Shown piece after piece: positions 1-11,159 of a DNA stretch of 64,000 nucleotides. Source of the DNA: Glandiceps talaboti (lineage: Eukaryota; Hemichordata; Enteropneusta; Spengelidae). The notes beneath the pieces were generated by a model. The model made no database searches. It was not told the DNA's origin and saw only the letters and a program-made list of their open reading frames with translations. A program made the position numbers and the translations under genes. Within the stretch, counting starts at the first letter, position 1, and each line of letters opens with the position of its first letter. The stretch covers positions 7,988,001-8,052,000 of the forward strand of contig NC_135566.1 in assembly GCF_964340395.1 (NCBI RefSeq), given 5' to 3'.

Positions 1-213
1 ACAACATCATCATAAAAACAGATTACAAATGTAGTCTTTCCCTACGTACAGTCGTAGTAGAAACTCATTTACATGCGAACTGTGGAAGCAGCTAAAAACA
101 TAATAATGTTACGTTTATAGCAAACATGCCAACGTTGATGGCGCACTATTGGACGAAATATTATGTCTTGATGTACACAATTCACTCCAAAAAAAAGTTA
201 CAAATGAAAGTAT

Positions 214-358
214 ATGTACTATTTTGTACTTCCTGGTTTAAATCTTTACTCTCTGCTCGTCGTTGTTTGTACTCTGCATGGCAGCAAGGCGTACGACCCT
301 GTACTCGCAGACGATACCCGCATATCATTTATTCATCAAAATGGAGAATATTTCACAG
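214..358 (+). CDS. Candidate first exon of NCLX-1 (uncertain)
   Basis: An ATG at 214 opens 48 codons with a hydrophobic, signal-peptide-like start (core LYSLLVVVCTL) followed by a polar stretch, ending at a plausible donor (CACAG|gtaaaa). NCLX-2 likewise begins with a hydrophobic N-terminal exon. The difficulty is phase: this frame ends in phase 1, whereas the next recognisable exon at 1148 starts in phase 0. The phase 0 frame of the same stretch begins at a later ATG and lacks the hydrophobic start. Either a small exon between them was missed, the other frame is used, or the real first exon lies outside the window. Confidence 0.25.
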
Positions 359-547
359 GTAAAATAATACAGTAGTTGGGGTTCACCCGACAAAAGTAAG
401 GATATAACATACTTTGACGAATTTGTGAGACGGCAGCGCTGGTTACAGTCAAGTTTTATTGTTATTCAGCTCATATATATATCCTTCTATAATCAGATGC
501 TGTATTCCAAAACCGTTTATAATATTACACTGGTGTTTTGTAGCAGT

Positions 548-595
548 TTACAAACAAACAAACAAACAAACAAACAAACAAACAAACAAACAAAC

Positions 596-632
<37 letters not shown>

Positions 633-675
633 TACAAACAGACAAACAAACAAACAAACAAACAAACAAACAAAC
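548..675. repeat. (CAAA)n/(CAGA)n compound microsatellite
   Basis: CAAA units run into CAGA units and back into CAAA. All reading frames here are repeat translations and not genes. It lies between the candidate first exon and the first certain exon of NCLX-1. Confidence 0.95.
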
Positions 676-1147
676 ACATAGAGGAAAGCCGTGACGACTG
701 CCAATATATGTACATTGCAATAGTGTGGGACAAGGTATATGAAAACGACAGCGGCAATTCCCTTGTTGTTCATCATATTCATCGACGGCGTTGTAAACTG
801 TTCTATTTCTACCCCTGAGTGGGTTCACTCTAGGGTCAAAAAATTATCAGATCGCTTACTTGTTGAAGATAAACAATGTCTGTAAACTCGATTGTATGTA
901 TAGAGAATATTAATTCTTATTATAATCATACAGTAACATTGCAAAAACCATAAACTGGAGCTTGGATTTGATGTGTTTTGATGCTGTGCATATTACTCCC
1001 GTCAGACAATCACTTTATAATGTGTGTGAGGGTTCTGAGTGAGGGCACTTCATCAGTCTAATATCTGTCATTTTGATCATTGATAATAACATAAATGCCA
1101 CAAAAATTATTTCCACTTTCATATTTTTGTACATGTAACGTCTACAG

Positions 1148-4100
1148 TGCAGTGACGCCCTCAACGACTTGAACTTCAGTGACCACTGTACGGCTGTTAA
1201 AAACACATCGGATTGTGGCATTGAGAATGGCTTTATAAACTACCTGGAATTCTTCTACTGTTCAGACATTCCGGGTGCCGTGGCTGGAATCATCTTGGTA
1301 GGTTTCTTAACTAAGTTCCAAAGTCGAAAAAAAATTATAATTTACAGGATCAAGTGGATTGGATGTGATGGTATTTAAAATTAAGATTCAATGAAGACAC
1401 TATAGCAGTTATGACTTATGTACTTTTTACTTATTTGCAGCTTCATTTCAAATAGAAATCTGATTCCGAACATGATTTTTATTCAAATTATTTACAATTG
1501 TTATTTTCATCTCCACAGGGACTCGTACTGATCTACCTATTCATTGCAGTCAAGATTGTAGCTCAGAGATTGTAAGTTTTAAAAAAATATTTTTTTTTAG
1601 TTTAGTTTTTAAAACATGCAAATGAAATGTTTACCTCCAAGTTGTTTGATTTTAGATCTTCAAGACTAAGAACATTTTTTTTCAAGATCGAACAAGAGTC
1701 AAGACAAATTAGTCTAGTTGTTGAATCAAAGAAACTTATAACACCTTATTTGCAGGCTTTTTCATTATTTCCTTTTCTGCGTTGTATGTTTCTTATCAAT
1801 CAATCAATCAATCAATCAATTAATTAATTAATTAATTTATTTATTTATTAATTTATTTATTTATTCATTTGTTTATCTATCTATCTATTTATTTACTAAT
1901 TAATCTTAGACTATTTGACCACTTAATAACTAAGCAATTTCCCATTTGTATATTCCTTGTATTAGATTTCCATTTTTTCGTGCAGACAATGTTCTTATTC
2001 AATTTTTAATGCCTTGTGAACTGTTTTTCATAATACAATTAATTATCATTCTGTATTTTGTTCATTTGTGTCTAATTTGGTTATTTTTGAGATTTTGATA
2101 AATTGTCAATTGATTAGATTAACTGAAATGTTACGTTGACTATTTCAATATAATTATAATCCTAACATAAACTACTAATTATTTACATCTGAATATTTCA
2201 GTTTCTGTCCATCGTTGGATTCTCTAGCCAACTTACAATGTGGAACTCACAGAATGAGTAAAAACGTGGCAATATCCTTTACAGTGAAAATAGAACTATT
2301 TTCTATTTTCCAGCTTTGGTTCTATTTAGACAATACCTTCACAAGACTTAGTATAATCTTCAGACATTGTCCTGAACCTTTGATATAAATGGTCTCATTT
2401 CATGATTTTAATTATCAGATAACATTTTCAAACTTAAACTATTCTCAGCTGTTTTTATAAAGCTAAACGAGTAAATGCACTTACCTCACAAGTAGGCATA
2501 TGGAATATAAAACGTTAGTCAGGCTGATATATACTGAATGTATTACATTTTGGCACGTGACTAGATATCAAGGTGAAGCTTCAAAACAACCATCCTGGTG
2601 CTAGTTAAAGTTTATTTCTAGATTTACGTTTCATAGTTAATACTATATAATTTTGGTCTGGATTCGAAGTCCTACATTGCTTTCATACTTTAGACTATTT
2701 TGGTGGAAATGTAAAATATGACAGTTATACATAATTCCATCATATCAGTGTTATTATATTCCTTGACGCTGTTTTGTAACGGTGTGACGTTATTGGCATG
2801 GGGTAATGGTTCACCCGACATCATTATTGCCACAGTGGCGGCAAGCAAGACAACAAGTGCTGTCAATAATGATCTAGGTCTTGTCATCGGTGGACTTTTT
2901 GGTAAGTCGTTTTCAGTTCTTTTTTATTTTTTTTATAGAAAATACAAACTCCGACAAGAGGTTTTACAGACAACTGGACTCAAATATTATCACTCACGCA
3001 TTCTGTCACAAAAAACTCATTGTTCATTTGATAACAAAAACAATTATGGAATTGAGCAAAGTATTCAAGTAATGTAAATCGCCAAGTCTTGGCTGATGAA
3101 AATTTTGGAGTAGAACACAACATCTGTAATGAGCATGGACTGCTGCTCCTGTGTGTTCTCTGACTATCAAACACATGTTGGACTCTTTCTCTATTTTCTT
3201 CTCATTCTTATCATTGATATCTTCCAAAATGTTTAAGCCTAGAGTCAAGTCGTGTGAGTATTTTGGCTACCAACTTGACAACTTGACCCTAGACTAATAA
3301 CGTTCATCTAGATCTGTCGTAGTTTTTAATACCGTCGGTGACGATAAACTATCGGTTATGTACATTTTTATTTTAGGAGCTGGTATCTTTATTACAACAA
3401 TCGTTATCGCTTCTGTTTTGATATTTTCGCCGAAAGAGAAAATCAGAAATTTCAGCGATTTTCGCAAGGTTTTCTTTTCACCTCCTTTTACTGTGGAAAA
3501 AGTGAAGACACTGAGAGATGCTTTCTTCTATTTGGTCGCCTGTAGCTGGGCTTACTACGTGGTCAACGATGGCGGTATTAGCACAGGGGAAGCTGCCGGT
3601 GAGATTAGAAATATTGTACATTTCTAGGTGTTGATGCTGTTTTTTGTTTACAAATCATATCAACGATAATACCCATTACACTACAGGAAGTCAGGTTAAA
3701 GGCGCTTGCGTCACGTCTACGTCATCATTGGTTCTGCGTTGCGCGAAATACGAGTCGTTTGAAACATTCAAAGTCGCCATTATTTTCCCAACTTCTCATA
3801 AATTATGCTTGCAAAGGGATAGTCACATAATACCCCAACGTTTTGCTTTATTTTGTCACTGCTCGTATTTCGACTTGTAGCACAAGGCCCCTTAGCTCAC
3901 TCGTATTTTCCTTGTGTGAACTATTGACGAATTATCTAATTAATACATTTGACCGTACAAATTAATTTTTTTTCTTTCTTTTCAGGTTTCATCGCACTCT
4001 ATGTATTCTATGTATTGGTTGTGTTATTCTGGAACGTTTTTGCCCTGGCTGGACAAAGTTGTAAACAGGCAATAATGGGCAAACCACAGGAAGAAGGTAA

Positions 4101-7100
4101 AGTTGGTGCTCTGTAGAAATTGTTACGTGCTACAGATATCGTCATTTATATCGATACATTCTAATGTTACAGTGTTAAAATATAACACCACACTGCAGGT
4201 ACAGACCCTGAAAGACATTTACAAAGCATATAAAAAAATTAAGCCTTTAGACCCGAAAAATGTATGCAGCATCATGAGCAGCAAAGAGTTAAAGTTCATT
4301 TGTCGTCTGATACGCATGTGCAGATGAAATCTTTTCTTAATTGTTGACAAACACGATACGTCGCATAGCGACCAGTATGTGAGTTCTTACTCATCTTAGC
4401 TTTCAACCGACTCTGACATCTACTGCTCTGTACATATCGATGCAAAAATTAATTTCTTGGTAAATTATCAATATTTCTTGTGTTTCTGTTGGGCAATATT
4501 ACATTGCAGATGAGAAGAAGCCGTTGTTAACGTCGTCCGATCATCATAGTGACTACGAGGCTGCAGTGGTTACTAAGGGCAAAGTGACGTCATCAACAGA
4601 GGAAGATGTAGCAGTTGGTAAGTTTAAGATTGGAGTATCAATAAACACGTGACAGTATTCATTCAATCAGAACATCTGATGTTTTGACGTCATTGCGTAG
4701 AAAATGTGTGACAAGGGCATGTGAAATCTAATAGATTAGAGGGTACACCATTGATGTGCCAAGCTCTGCTTCAAAACTACGTATTTATGGCATATACAAT
4801 GTACATGGTTTCAAAAGAATCTCACCTATTGCACGACATTAGCATCGTCAGGTGAACAAATGCACGAACAGATAAAAAAAACTAGCCTGCCTATAGTCCA
4901 GTTGTGTACGGATTTTGGCTTTCGCCAACCACTGTTGAAGAAGTTGTTAGAACTCTTCCTAGGATTTCTTCCCTCAAACAAATAGAACTCGGGAAGAATA
5001 GACATTATGAATATTAATGATCCCATCTCAGTAGTCAGGATAAACCAACCACAAAGGCTAGTTTAGGTTTGAATACATGGCCGTTAGGAAAATGCTAGTC
5101 GGATAGGGGGAAAAGTCGAAAGCGAGAGCCAAAAAATTCCCCATACGACTGGATACTTGGCTTAAAAACAAACAAACAAACAAACAAACAAACAAAACAA
5201 AAACAAACAAACAAACAAACAAACAACAACAACAACAACGTAGTTAAGAAAGTGTTGAAATTCAATTGCCAATCAAACTTCACATTCTTCACTTTAAAAC
5301 CAAAACTGGCCAATCATAAACTCTTTTTTGTTGATCTTTCCTCAGAGAGATTATCTGATTGGTGAGAAATTCAGAGGGAATGTATTGGACGTCTCTAATG
5401 GTTCGTTTTATTTCTATCTCAGATGCTGAAAAGTTTGTTGAACCAACTGACTCAACACAACAACAAACAGATGGCGATCCGGAGGCAGCAAACACCACAC
5501 AGACAGCAGACGACACACAGACAGCAGACGACACTGATGAAGAATCGCAGCAAGACAATGATGATGGTAAGACGAACATTTAAATGAACCCTTATTCTCA
5601 ATATTAGTTCCCCAAATAGGGGAAGAAAGGTGAGGCTGGGCTTATATTACTTTACTTGTATTCTTCATGGTTAGGAGACTAAGAAAAACCATTTTCACCA
5701 TTTTGTATAGCACGATCTCTCTATAATATAGGTTGGCATATCTGACTTAGAATGCATCTACTGCATAGCAGGGAATTATGGGAAATGGACAAAGTTTCAT
5801 AGGAGTTTCATAACCAAAGCAATGCTGAAGCAAGTAATACAAGGGATGTGAAGTTCCTAACTTTGTTCACTTCCCATAATGCCTCACCCCAGTGTATAGC
5901 AGGCCTCTTTTAAGCCAGCCTTCCAGATTCCAATTGTCAGCTCTATTTTAGAGAGGTCCTCTGAGCTTAAAGATATGCAACTAAGAGATAAATCAGTCTC
6001 GCCTTTATTCCCCTTAATATATACATTTACACGACATACATCAACATTCTCGCATGATAAATATCACCTCAATATGGCAAGTTTGTTCAGAGATTTTTTT
6101 TTCTTTGAATAAATTTAAATGAAATGTTGTTGCTACTGTTACAGCTGATCACAGATGGTACAATACTGTTATTTTTTAATTGCAGATTCTAATCTTGAAA
6201 TCTCGACACTCGAGCCTCCACTTACAAAAACTGATATTTTCAAAGACCTTTTGTTGGCGATCTGTCCAATCAATGTCGTTGAATGGAAGAAGTTGGGACT
6301 GTTTGGAAAATTTATGGAAATAATCCAGGTAAACTGTCATTTCTTAGGGTATTACGTTGGAAAAACTTCCAGTTTTGTTCTCAGTTACAGTAGAATATTT
6401 AAAATGGTTTTATTCTGTCAGTGACATTATGGCTTTGAGAATGAAGCACTGAGATTCATAAAAATCGACTAAATGTTTGGGCAAGAATTGAGAACATTGG
6501 ACCGACTGTATAATAGTTAGTGTACACATTTGTATTCAAGTTAGTTGGGTTAGGGGGTTGACTCCCTAGCATAATATTAATTTGTATAATTGTCAATAAG
6601 TATGTGTGGACACTGGTCTACATGTCTCCCAATACTGTCATTATAAATTGTCATTTTCCTAAAATAAATTCTCAATGTCAAGGCATTTATGTATAGTTCT
6701 TATAATACGACTTCCCCTACTCTGTATAAATGCTTTGTCAATAACTGTTTATAATGTTATTCTAGGCACCAATAGTGTTCGCCATCATCGTAACCTGCCC
6801 CTCGGTAGACCGCCAAAAGGACAGATACAATTGGAACAGAATACTGAACAGTTTGCATTGTATTTCGGCACCGTTGTTTACTGTCTTCGTTATAGGATGT
6901 AAGTAGAAAATAGAAGTGTTACAGAAGCTGAAATTCTAAAAAGATGTTTGTTGTGATTTTTGGTTGTCTCTTTGAATAATGTATTCTAACCTACATATTT
7001 GTTTCATACAGAAATGTGATAAGCGCTATCGATTTATTTCTAAATTCTAGACTACCTTTAGTTTGATTCCCTATTTGCATCATTTGGCGAAAATGTCATC

Positions 7101-7815
7101 ATGACGTCACACTATAGCTCATACAGCCCATTTCATGTCACCGTTCATTGTCTCTCTTTGATACAACCACACAGCAACCAATAAGAAACTGCAATGCTAC
7201 AGTTTAAGATAGCAAGATTTTGTCTAAATGAATGAACTTATAATGTCACCATGAAGATATCAAATGCAAACGTCAGAACTTTGGCGCCCACATGTCTGCA
7301 TCTCATTGTTTATTTCATATCATAATAGGCAAAATGGAGCAAGAAGTGCGACCTTGTTTGTTCTGTGTATGCAATTTTCTTATTGGTTTCTGTCACAGTG
7401 TGGTTGTATCAAAGAGAGCAGGTTAACGGTATCTTGAAACGGGCTGTAATGTTGGTGTTAGTACAGATGAAAGTAGGACCGTTTACAGTACAGTAACTTT
7501 ATTTCTTGTTGTCAATTATCATTCATGATCATTCCCCTGTGTCACCTTATTTTTTTTGTTTCTCGTCTGTCAGTGGCAACAACTTCCATATCTGGCGATT
7601 TCTTGGTTTGGCATTTAACATTGGCTGTTGGACTGATATTTTGCCCATTGGTGTTTCTCACGTCGACTTTCGAGAATCAGCCGAGGTATTATCGTCTAGT
7701 AAGTCACTTTGATTGGTTGCTTAGTTGACTGACTGACTGACTGACTGACTGACTGACTGACTGACCGACCGACCGATTGGTTTATTGGTTCCTGGCCGAC
7801 AGTTTGATCTGTTTC

Positions 7816-7850
<35 letters not shown>

Positions 7851-7902
7851 ATTGACTTATTGACTGATTGGTGGGTGGGTGGTTGGTTGGTCGGTTGGTT
7901 GG

Positions 7903-7956
<54 letters not shown>

Positions 7957-10900
7957 TCGTCTTCATCGTCGTTTTCATTGGCACTGATGATGACAACGAT
8001 GAGGAGGAGGAGAGGGAAACTTTTAATACGTTTGACTTATTTCTTCATCATTAATTAAAATTCTTACAGGGATTTTCACTATTTGGGTTCATCATCTGCA
8101 TCGTTTGGATATTCGTATTCGCCAATGAAGTCGTCAATTTATTGAAGGTAATTATATCCAAAGTTGACTCATACTAAATTATGATTTTATAGTCTCACTT
8201 CGCTAATCAGGAAACAACATCGTCGTAATAATTGTAGTTGTCATGTCTATTTGAGTTTGTCAATAAGTGAAATGCATGATTGATATCCCTGCTTATCAGG
8301 ATATAACAATTTTGAAAAGTCGTTGGTATGCTAAAAAAGACAAAAAAGTCAAGAATTTGATGTGGACTCTTATGGCAATATTTGATATTTTTGGAACATT
8401 CACTGTTTTAACTCACAAATTACATTTCGCGTTGTCAATTTCTGTGTTTATTTTTCGAATATATTGCAATAAAATATCCAAATATCTTCTAATTCAGATT
8501 GGACATAGTTCTTGACGGGTCGCGTTTGAAATGTGAAAGTGCTCAATAGGACAATGTAATTATTCGCCGAAGTTCCATCTCTGTTGAATTCTAAACTGTG
8601 CAATGGTTTAAATTAATGCATGCTTTGTAATGAATTGACTTATTCCTAAATTAATACTTTTTATACCGGTAGACAATCGGTTTGTTGCTGAGCATGAGTG
8701 ATGAATTCATGGGACAGACCTTCCTTACTTTTGGTAACAGTTTACCCGGTAGGTGACATCCAAAACGCCGTCATTTTCTACCGTACATTTGGTAACTGAA
8801 TGTCTCTCAATGTAATAGCAAGACATGTTTGGTTTATAGAATGGACATTGAGGGTTTAATTCTATTAACAGAGAAAGGACGCCTTGTGAATCTTGGATTT
8901 TAAATGAGACAAAATGTGTTGGTTTCATTCACTTCCACTTATCACTATGGAGATGTCATTGGTCAGAACTTAGTCTTGCTATAAAGTTACTTTAATACTC
9001 ATTATGTTAACTTAGTGATGTACAGGCCTTGGTACGTAACTTCGTAATATTGCAGGCTGCTTGCATTGCTTTAAAATCATAATAGCAAGCGCAATAGAAA
9101 CAGTGGACAGCATGTTTAGCGGAAGTTGCCTAGCATGGCCTATACGTCATTTCCGCTTAAGTTCAGATAGATGTCAACTCCGTACTGGTAGTGCAATTGA
9201 ATGAGACTATGCATTTCATCTCGTTTAGCAGCCATGTTTTTATCAAATGATGTGAATTCACGAGGCATTATCGTCCCCCTTTAAGAACAAAACTTTGTAA
9301 AATCTCATGAGCCAATTTACACCGCAAATTATAATTACTTTTTTTCAAAATTATATGTATTTGATTTTGGTCATTTCTAGATCTAGTCAACAACACAACA
9401 AATGCAAGGCGTAAACCTCAACGGGGAGAGGAACATCCGGGACCTATGTCTATATCTGCTTGCTTCGGTGGACCCCTTGTCAGTATCCTTTTGCACTTCG
9501 TCAACTTAAAACAAAGTGGCATACCCATCAACTGCTTTGCAATGTGATTTATATTAGGTCGAGGCATATCGGTGTTACAGGTTGATGTTTGTATATTTCC
9601 ACAAGAATCCTGGTATCAACAGAAAATCTTTCGCCAGAAGCCAGTCTAATAATGTTTAATAGTCAACTCGAATCAAATTACATTTAACATTTGTAACATT
9701 TGACCTGAACTAATGTTGGATAAGTTGCAGAGTTCAACATGAGAAGATTACCAATATATTATGTTATGACTATTGCTACGAATAGGTTTCAAAAGGAAAG
9801 CTTTCTCTGTCATATATGTATATATATACAAAAATATCCCCATTGAGAGGAGGAAGGGGGGGGGGGAAGAGGCTTTGATTACACGATCGAGTTAGGATAG
9901 TTAGCCTGTATAATTGATGTGTTGTTTTTAGACAGCTATATTTGCCAGTGATGATTTTGTTCTAATTGTGTCAATTGTCTTGACTACAGTGTGACTAGAT
10001 TTATATAACTTGTAATTTTGACACATTGATCATAAATATTCACGTGATATCGCAATGAACAGACAAACGTTTGACTATGACCATTTCATTTGATGGTTGG
10101 TTGGTTGATAGTATTGTTCCTTAGCGTACTCCTCTAGCTATGTTACTGGGTTTTGGACTTGCGAGTTTACTAGGAACGCTAAAGGTGGGAGAGGAACTCC
10201 AGGTATGTCCAGCTTTAAAACTCACTTTGTTCTACGAAATTCATGAAAAATTAAACATTTGTGTTTATCATATACAACATCTGAATTCACATTTTTCATT
10301 TATGCAATCTTGGATAAATAGGGGGGGGGAGCAAAACATCGTTTTCCTAAGTTGACGACAGTATCATACTATACTATGGCAGTTTTATGTTAGCACAAGT
10401 CATGCATTGATCAGCTTCACATTGCAATGGTTCTCATCCAAAGATGGACAACTTTGGTGACAGATCAAACTGTTGGTTTGCCTCCATAACAAACTGGGTG
10501 GGTAACCTAGCAAGCGTTCTCCCCACACAGCCTGCGAACTCAGTAATTCAAATTTAATACTTTGAGCCAAACCTCACTATCAGCGACCCTTCGCCACGAG
10601 GAATAATCATATTGGAAGTAACATATAACATTTTGACGTTCGTGGTTATTTATACAAAGGTCACATTTCCATCTACACAATCAACATGCATGCATAATGT
10701 CACAAGCAACATGATAGTATAGGCATCATATCACGTGACTTTTTCAACCAATCGGCTTCTACACATGGCATCCATGCAAAATACTAAATTTGAATTATTG
10801 AGTTCGCAGGCTGTGTGGAGAGAAGGATTGATGGCTGACCAATCTAGACTAGTACAGAGGCTGTTGTCATTTCATAGCGAAAAGCTTCAAAATTATGGCA

Positions 10901-11159
10901 TTTCATGAAGTACTCCTTCAATGTTTTGATAAAATATTATCACCAATCAAACTATCTTTTGTTTTGTTTTTTGCAGCTATCACATTCTGCTGTACATATT
11001 CTACTGTATACTACAGTAGCGTTAAGTCTAGTGTCATCTCTGGTAATGGTTGCTATCAAATCTAGCTTCATACGAGGATACGGTGGATATCTACTCGCCA
11101 TCTTCTTCTCTTATCTCCTCATTGCTATTCTGATGGAAGTTGGAGTTATTCCTGTCTAG
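1148..11159 (+). CDS. SLC8B1: NCLX-1: mitochondrial-type Na+/Ca2+ (Li+) exchanger, SLC8B1 family, tandem copy 1
   Basis: Multi-pass cation/Ca2+ exchanger. In vertebrates NCLX exports mitochondrial matrix Ca2+ for Na+. Exons: 1148-1297, 1519-1571, 2202-2271, 2781-2901, 3377-3598, 3986-4096, 4510-4617, 5423-5566, 6186-6328, 6766-6898, 7574-7698, 8070-8147, 8673-8748, 9381-9482, 10138-10202 and 10977-11159 (stop TAG). All phases join to one 627-residue frame, plus an unresolved N-terminus; human NCLX has about 584 residues. The alpha-1 repeat is canonical (GVTLLAWGNGSPDI, split after exon 2271). The loop exons 4510-5566 are acidic and poorly conserved, with a small duplication (TQTADD twice). 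The alpha-2 repeat is unusual: FGNSLPGD in place of WGNSIGD, then a basic insert (ARRKPQRGEE), and VT where the family has FN. No frame break is visible. The start is the first certain exon; the true N-terminus is upstream. Confidence 0.9.
1797..1892. repeat. (CAAT)n/(TTAA)/(TTTA)n microsatellite
   Basis: Tetranucleotide runs grade from CAAT through TTAA to TTTA within an NCLX-1 intron. No gene content. Confidence 0.9.
2272..2780 (+). other. U12-type AT-AC intron of NCLX-1
   Basis: The intron starts with ATATCCTTT directly after codon GCA and ends with AC before GGT GTG. A perfect U12 branch consensus, TTCCTTGAC, is at 2759-2767, with the branch A 14 nt from the intron end. No GT-AG pair nearby joins the frame correctly. 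The join reconstructs the conserved NVA|GV..GNG segment of the alpha-1 repeat in phase 0. Confidence 0.93.
5166..5240. repeat. (AAAC)n then (CAA)n microsatellite
   Basis: Simple repeat in the intron before the exon at 5423 of NCLX-1. Confidence 0.9.
5612..5965. repeat. Imperfect fold-back element, family F1
   Basis: Inverted arms surround a short centre: ATTATGGGAAATGGACAAAG (about 5772-5793) pairs with CTTTGTTCACTTCCCATAAT (about 5857-5878), and pairing continues weakly outward. It lies in an NCLX-1 intron. A related half is found at 26700-26815 in NCLX-2, with the shared motifs TAGGAGTTTCAT, CTCTAAAATAGAGCT and ATGGGAAGT. The structure fits a non-autonomous MITE-type element. No terminase or transposase is present. 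Confidence 0.6.
7123..7447. repeat. MITE-like element, family F2, copy in NCLX-1
   Basis: About 325 bp with imperfect terminal inverted repeats of roughly 50 bp. The outer ends are ACAGCCC and GGGCTGT, and the inner match is TTTGATACAACCACAC against GTGTGGTTGTATCAAA. A diverged copy lies at 15493-15844 in NCLX-2. There is no coding capacity. Confidence 0.8.
7727..7956. repeat. Cluster of (TGAC)n, (TTGA)n, (GGTT)n and (TTG)n
   Basis: Successive simple-repeat blocks begin about 30 bp after the donor of the exon ending 7698. The homologous intron of NCLX-2 carries the 27-bp splice-site array at the same place, so this intron has gained tandem repeats in both copies. Confidence 0.95.
9483..10137 (+). 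other. U12-type GT-AG intron of NCLX-1
   Basis: The donor is GTATCCTTTT, the U12 GT-type consensus. A branch-like TTCCTTAGC (one mismatch to TTCCTTAAC) lies at 10117-10125, just upstream of the AG at 10136-10137. The phase 1 join links GGPLV to the next membrane segment (MLLGFGLASLL). The intron occupies the same position as the U12 GT-AG intron in NCLX-2. Confidence 0.88.
10511..10838. repeat. MITE-like element with about 40-bp inverted ends, family F3
   Basis: The left arm (10521-10560, CACACAGCCTGCGAACTCA...) is the near-perfect reverse complement of the right arm (about 10784-10827, ...TGAGTTCGCAGGCTGTGTGG, one or two differences). It lies in the last intron of NCLX-1. A related end occurs at 54920-54960 (GTGTGGAGAGAACGCTTGCC). 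Confidence 0.8.

Noticed and set aside
548-828. Cys/Leu/Val-rich and Thr/Asn/Lys-rich small proteins on both strands
   Set aside because: Translations of the CAAA/CAGA microsatellite.
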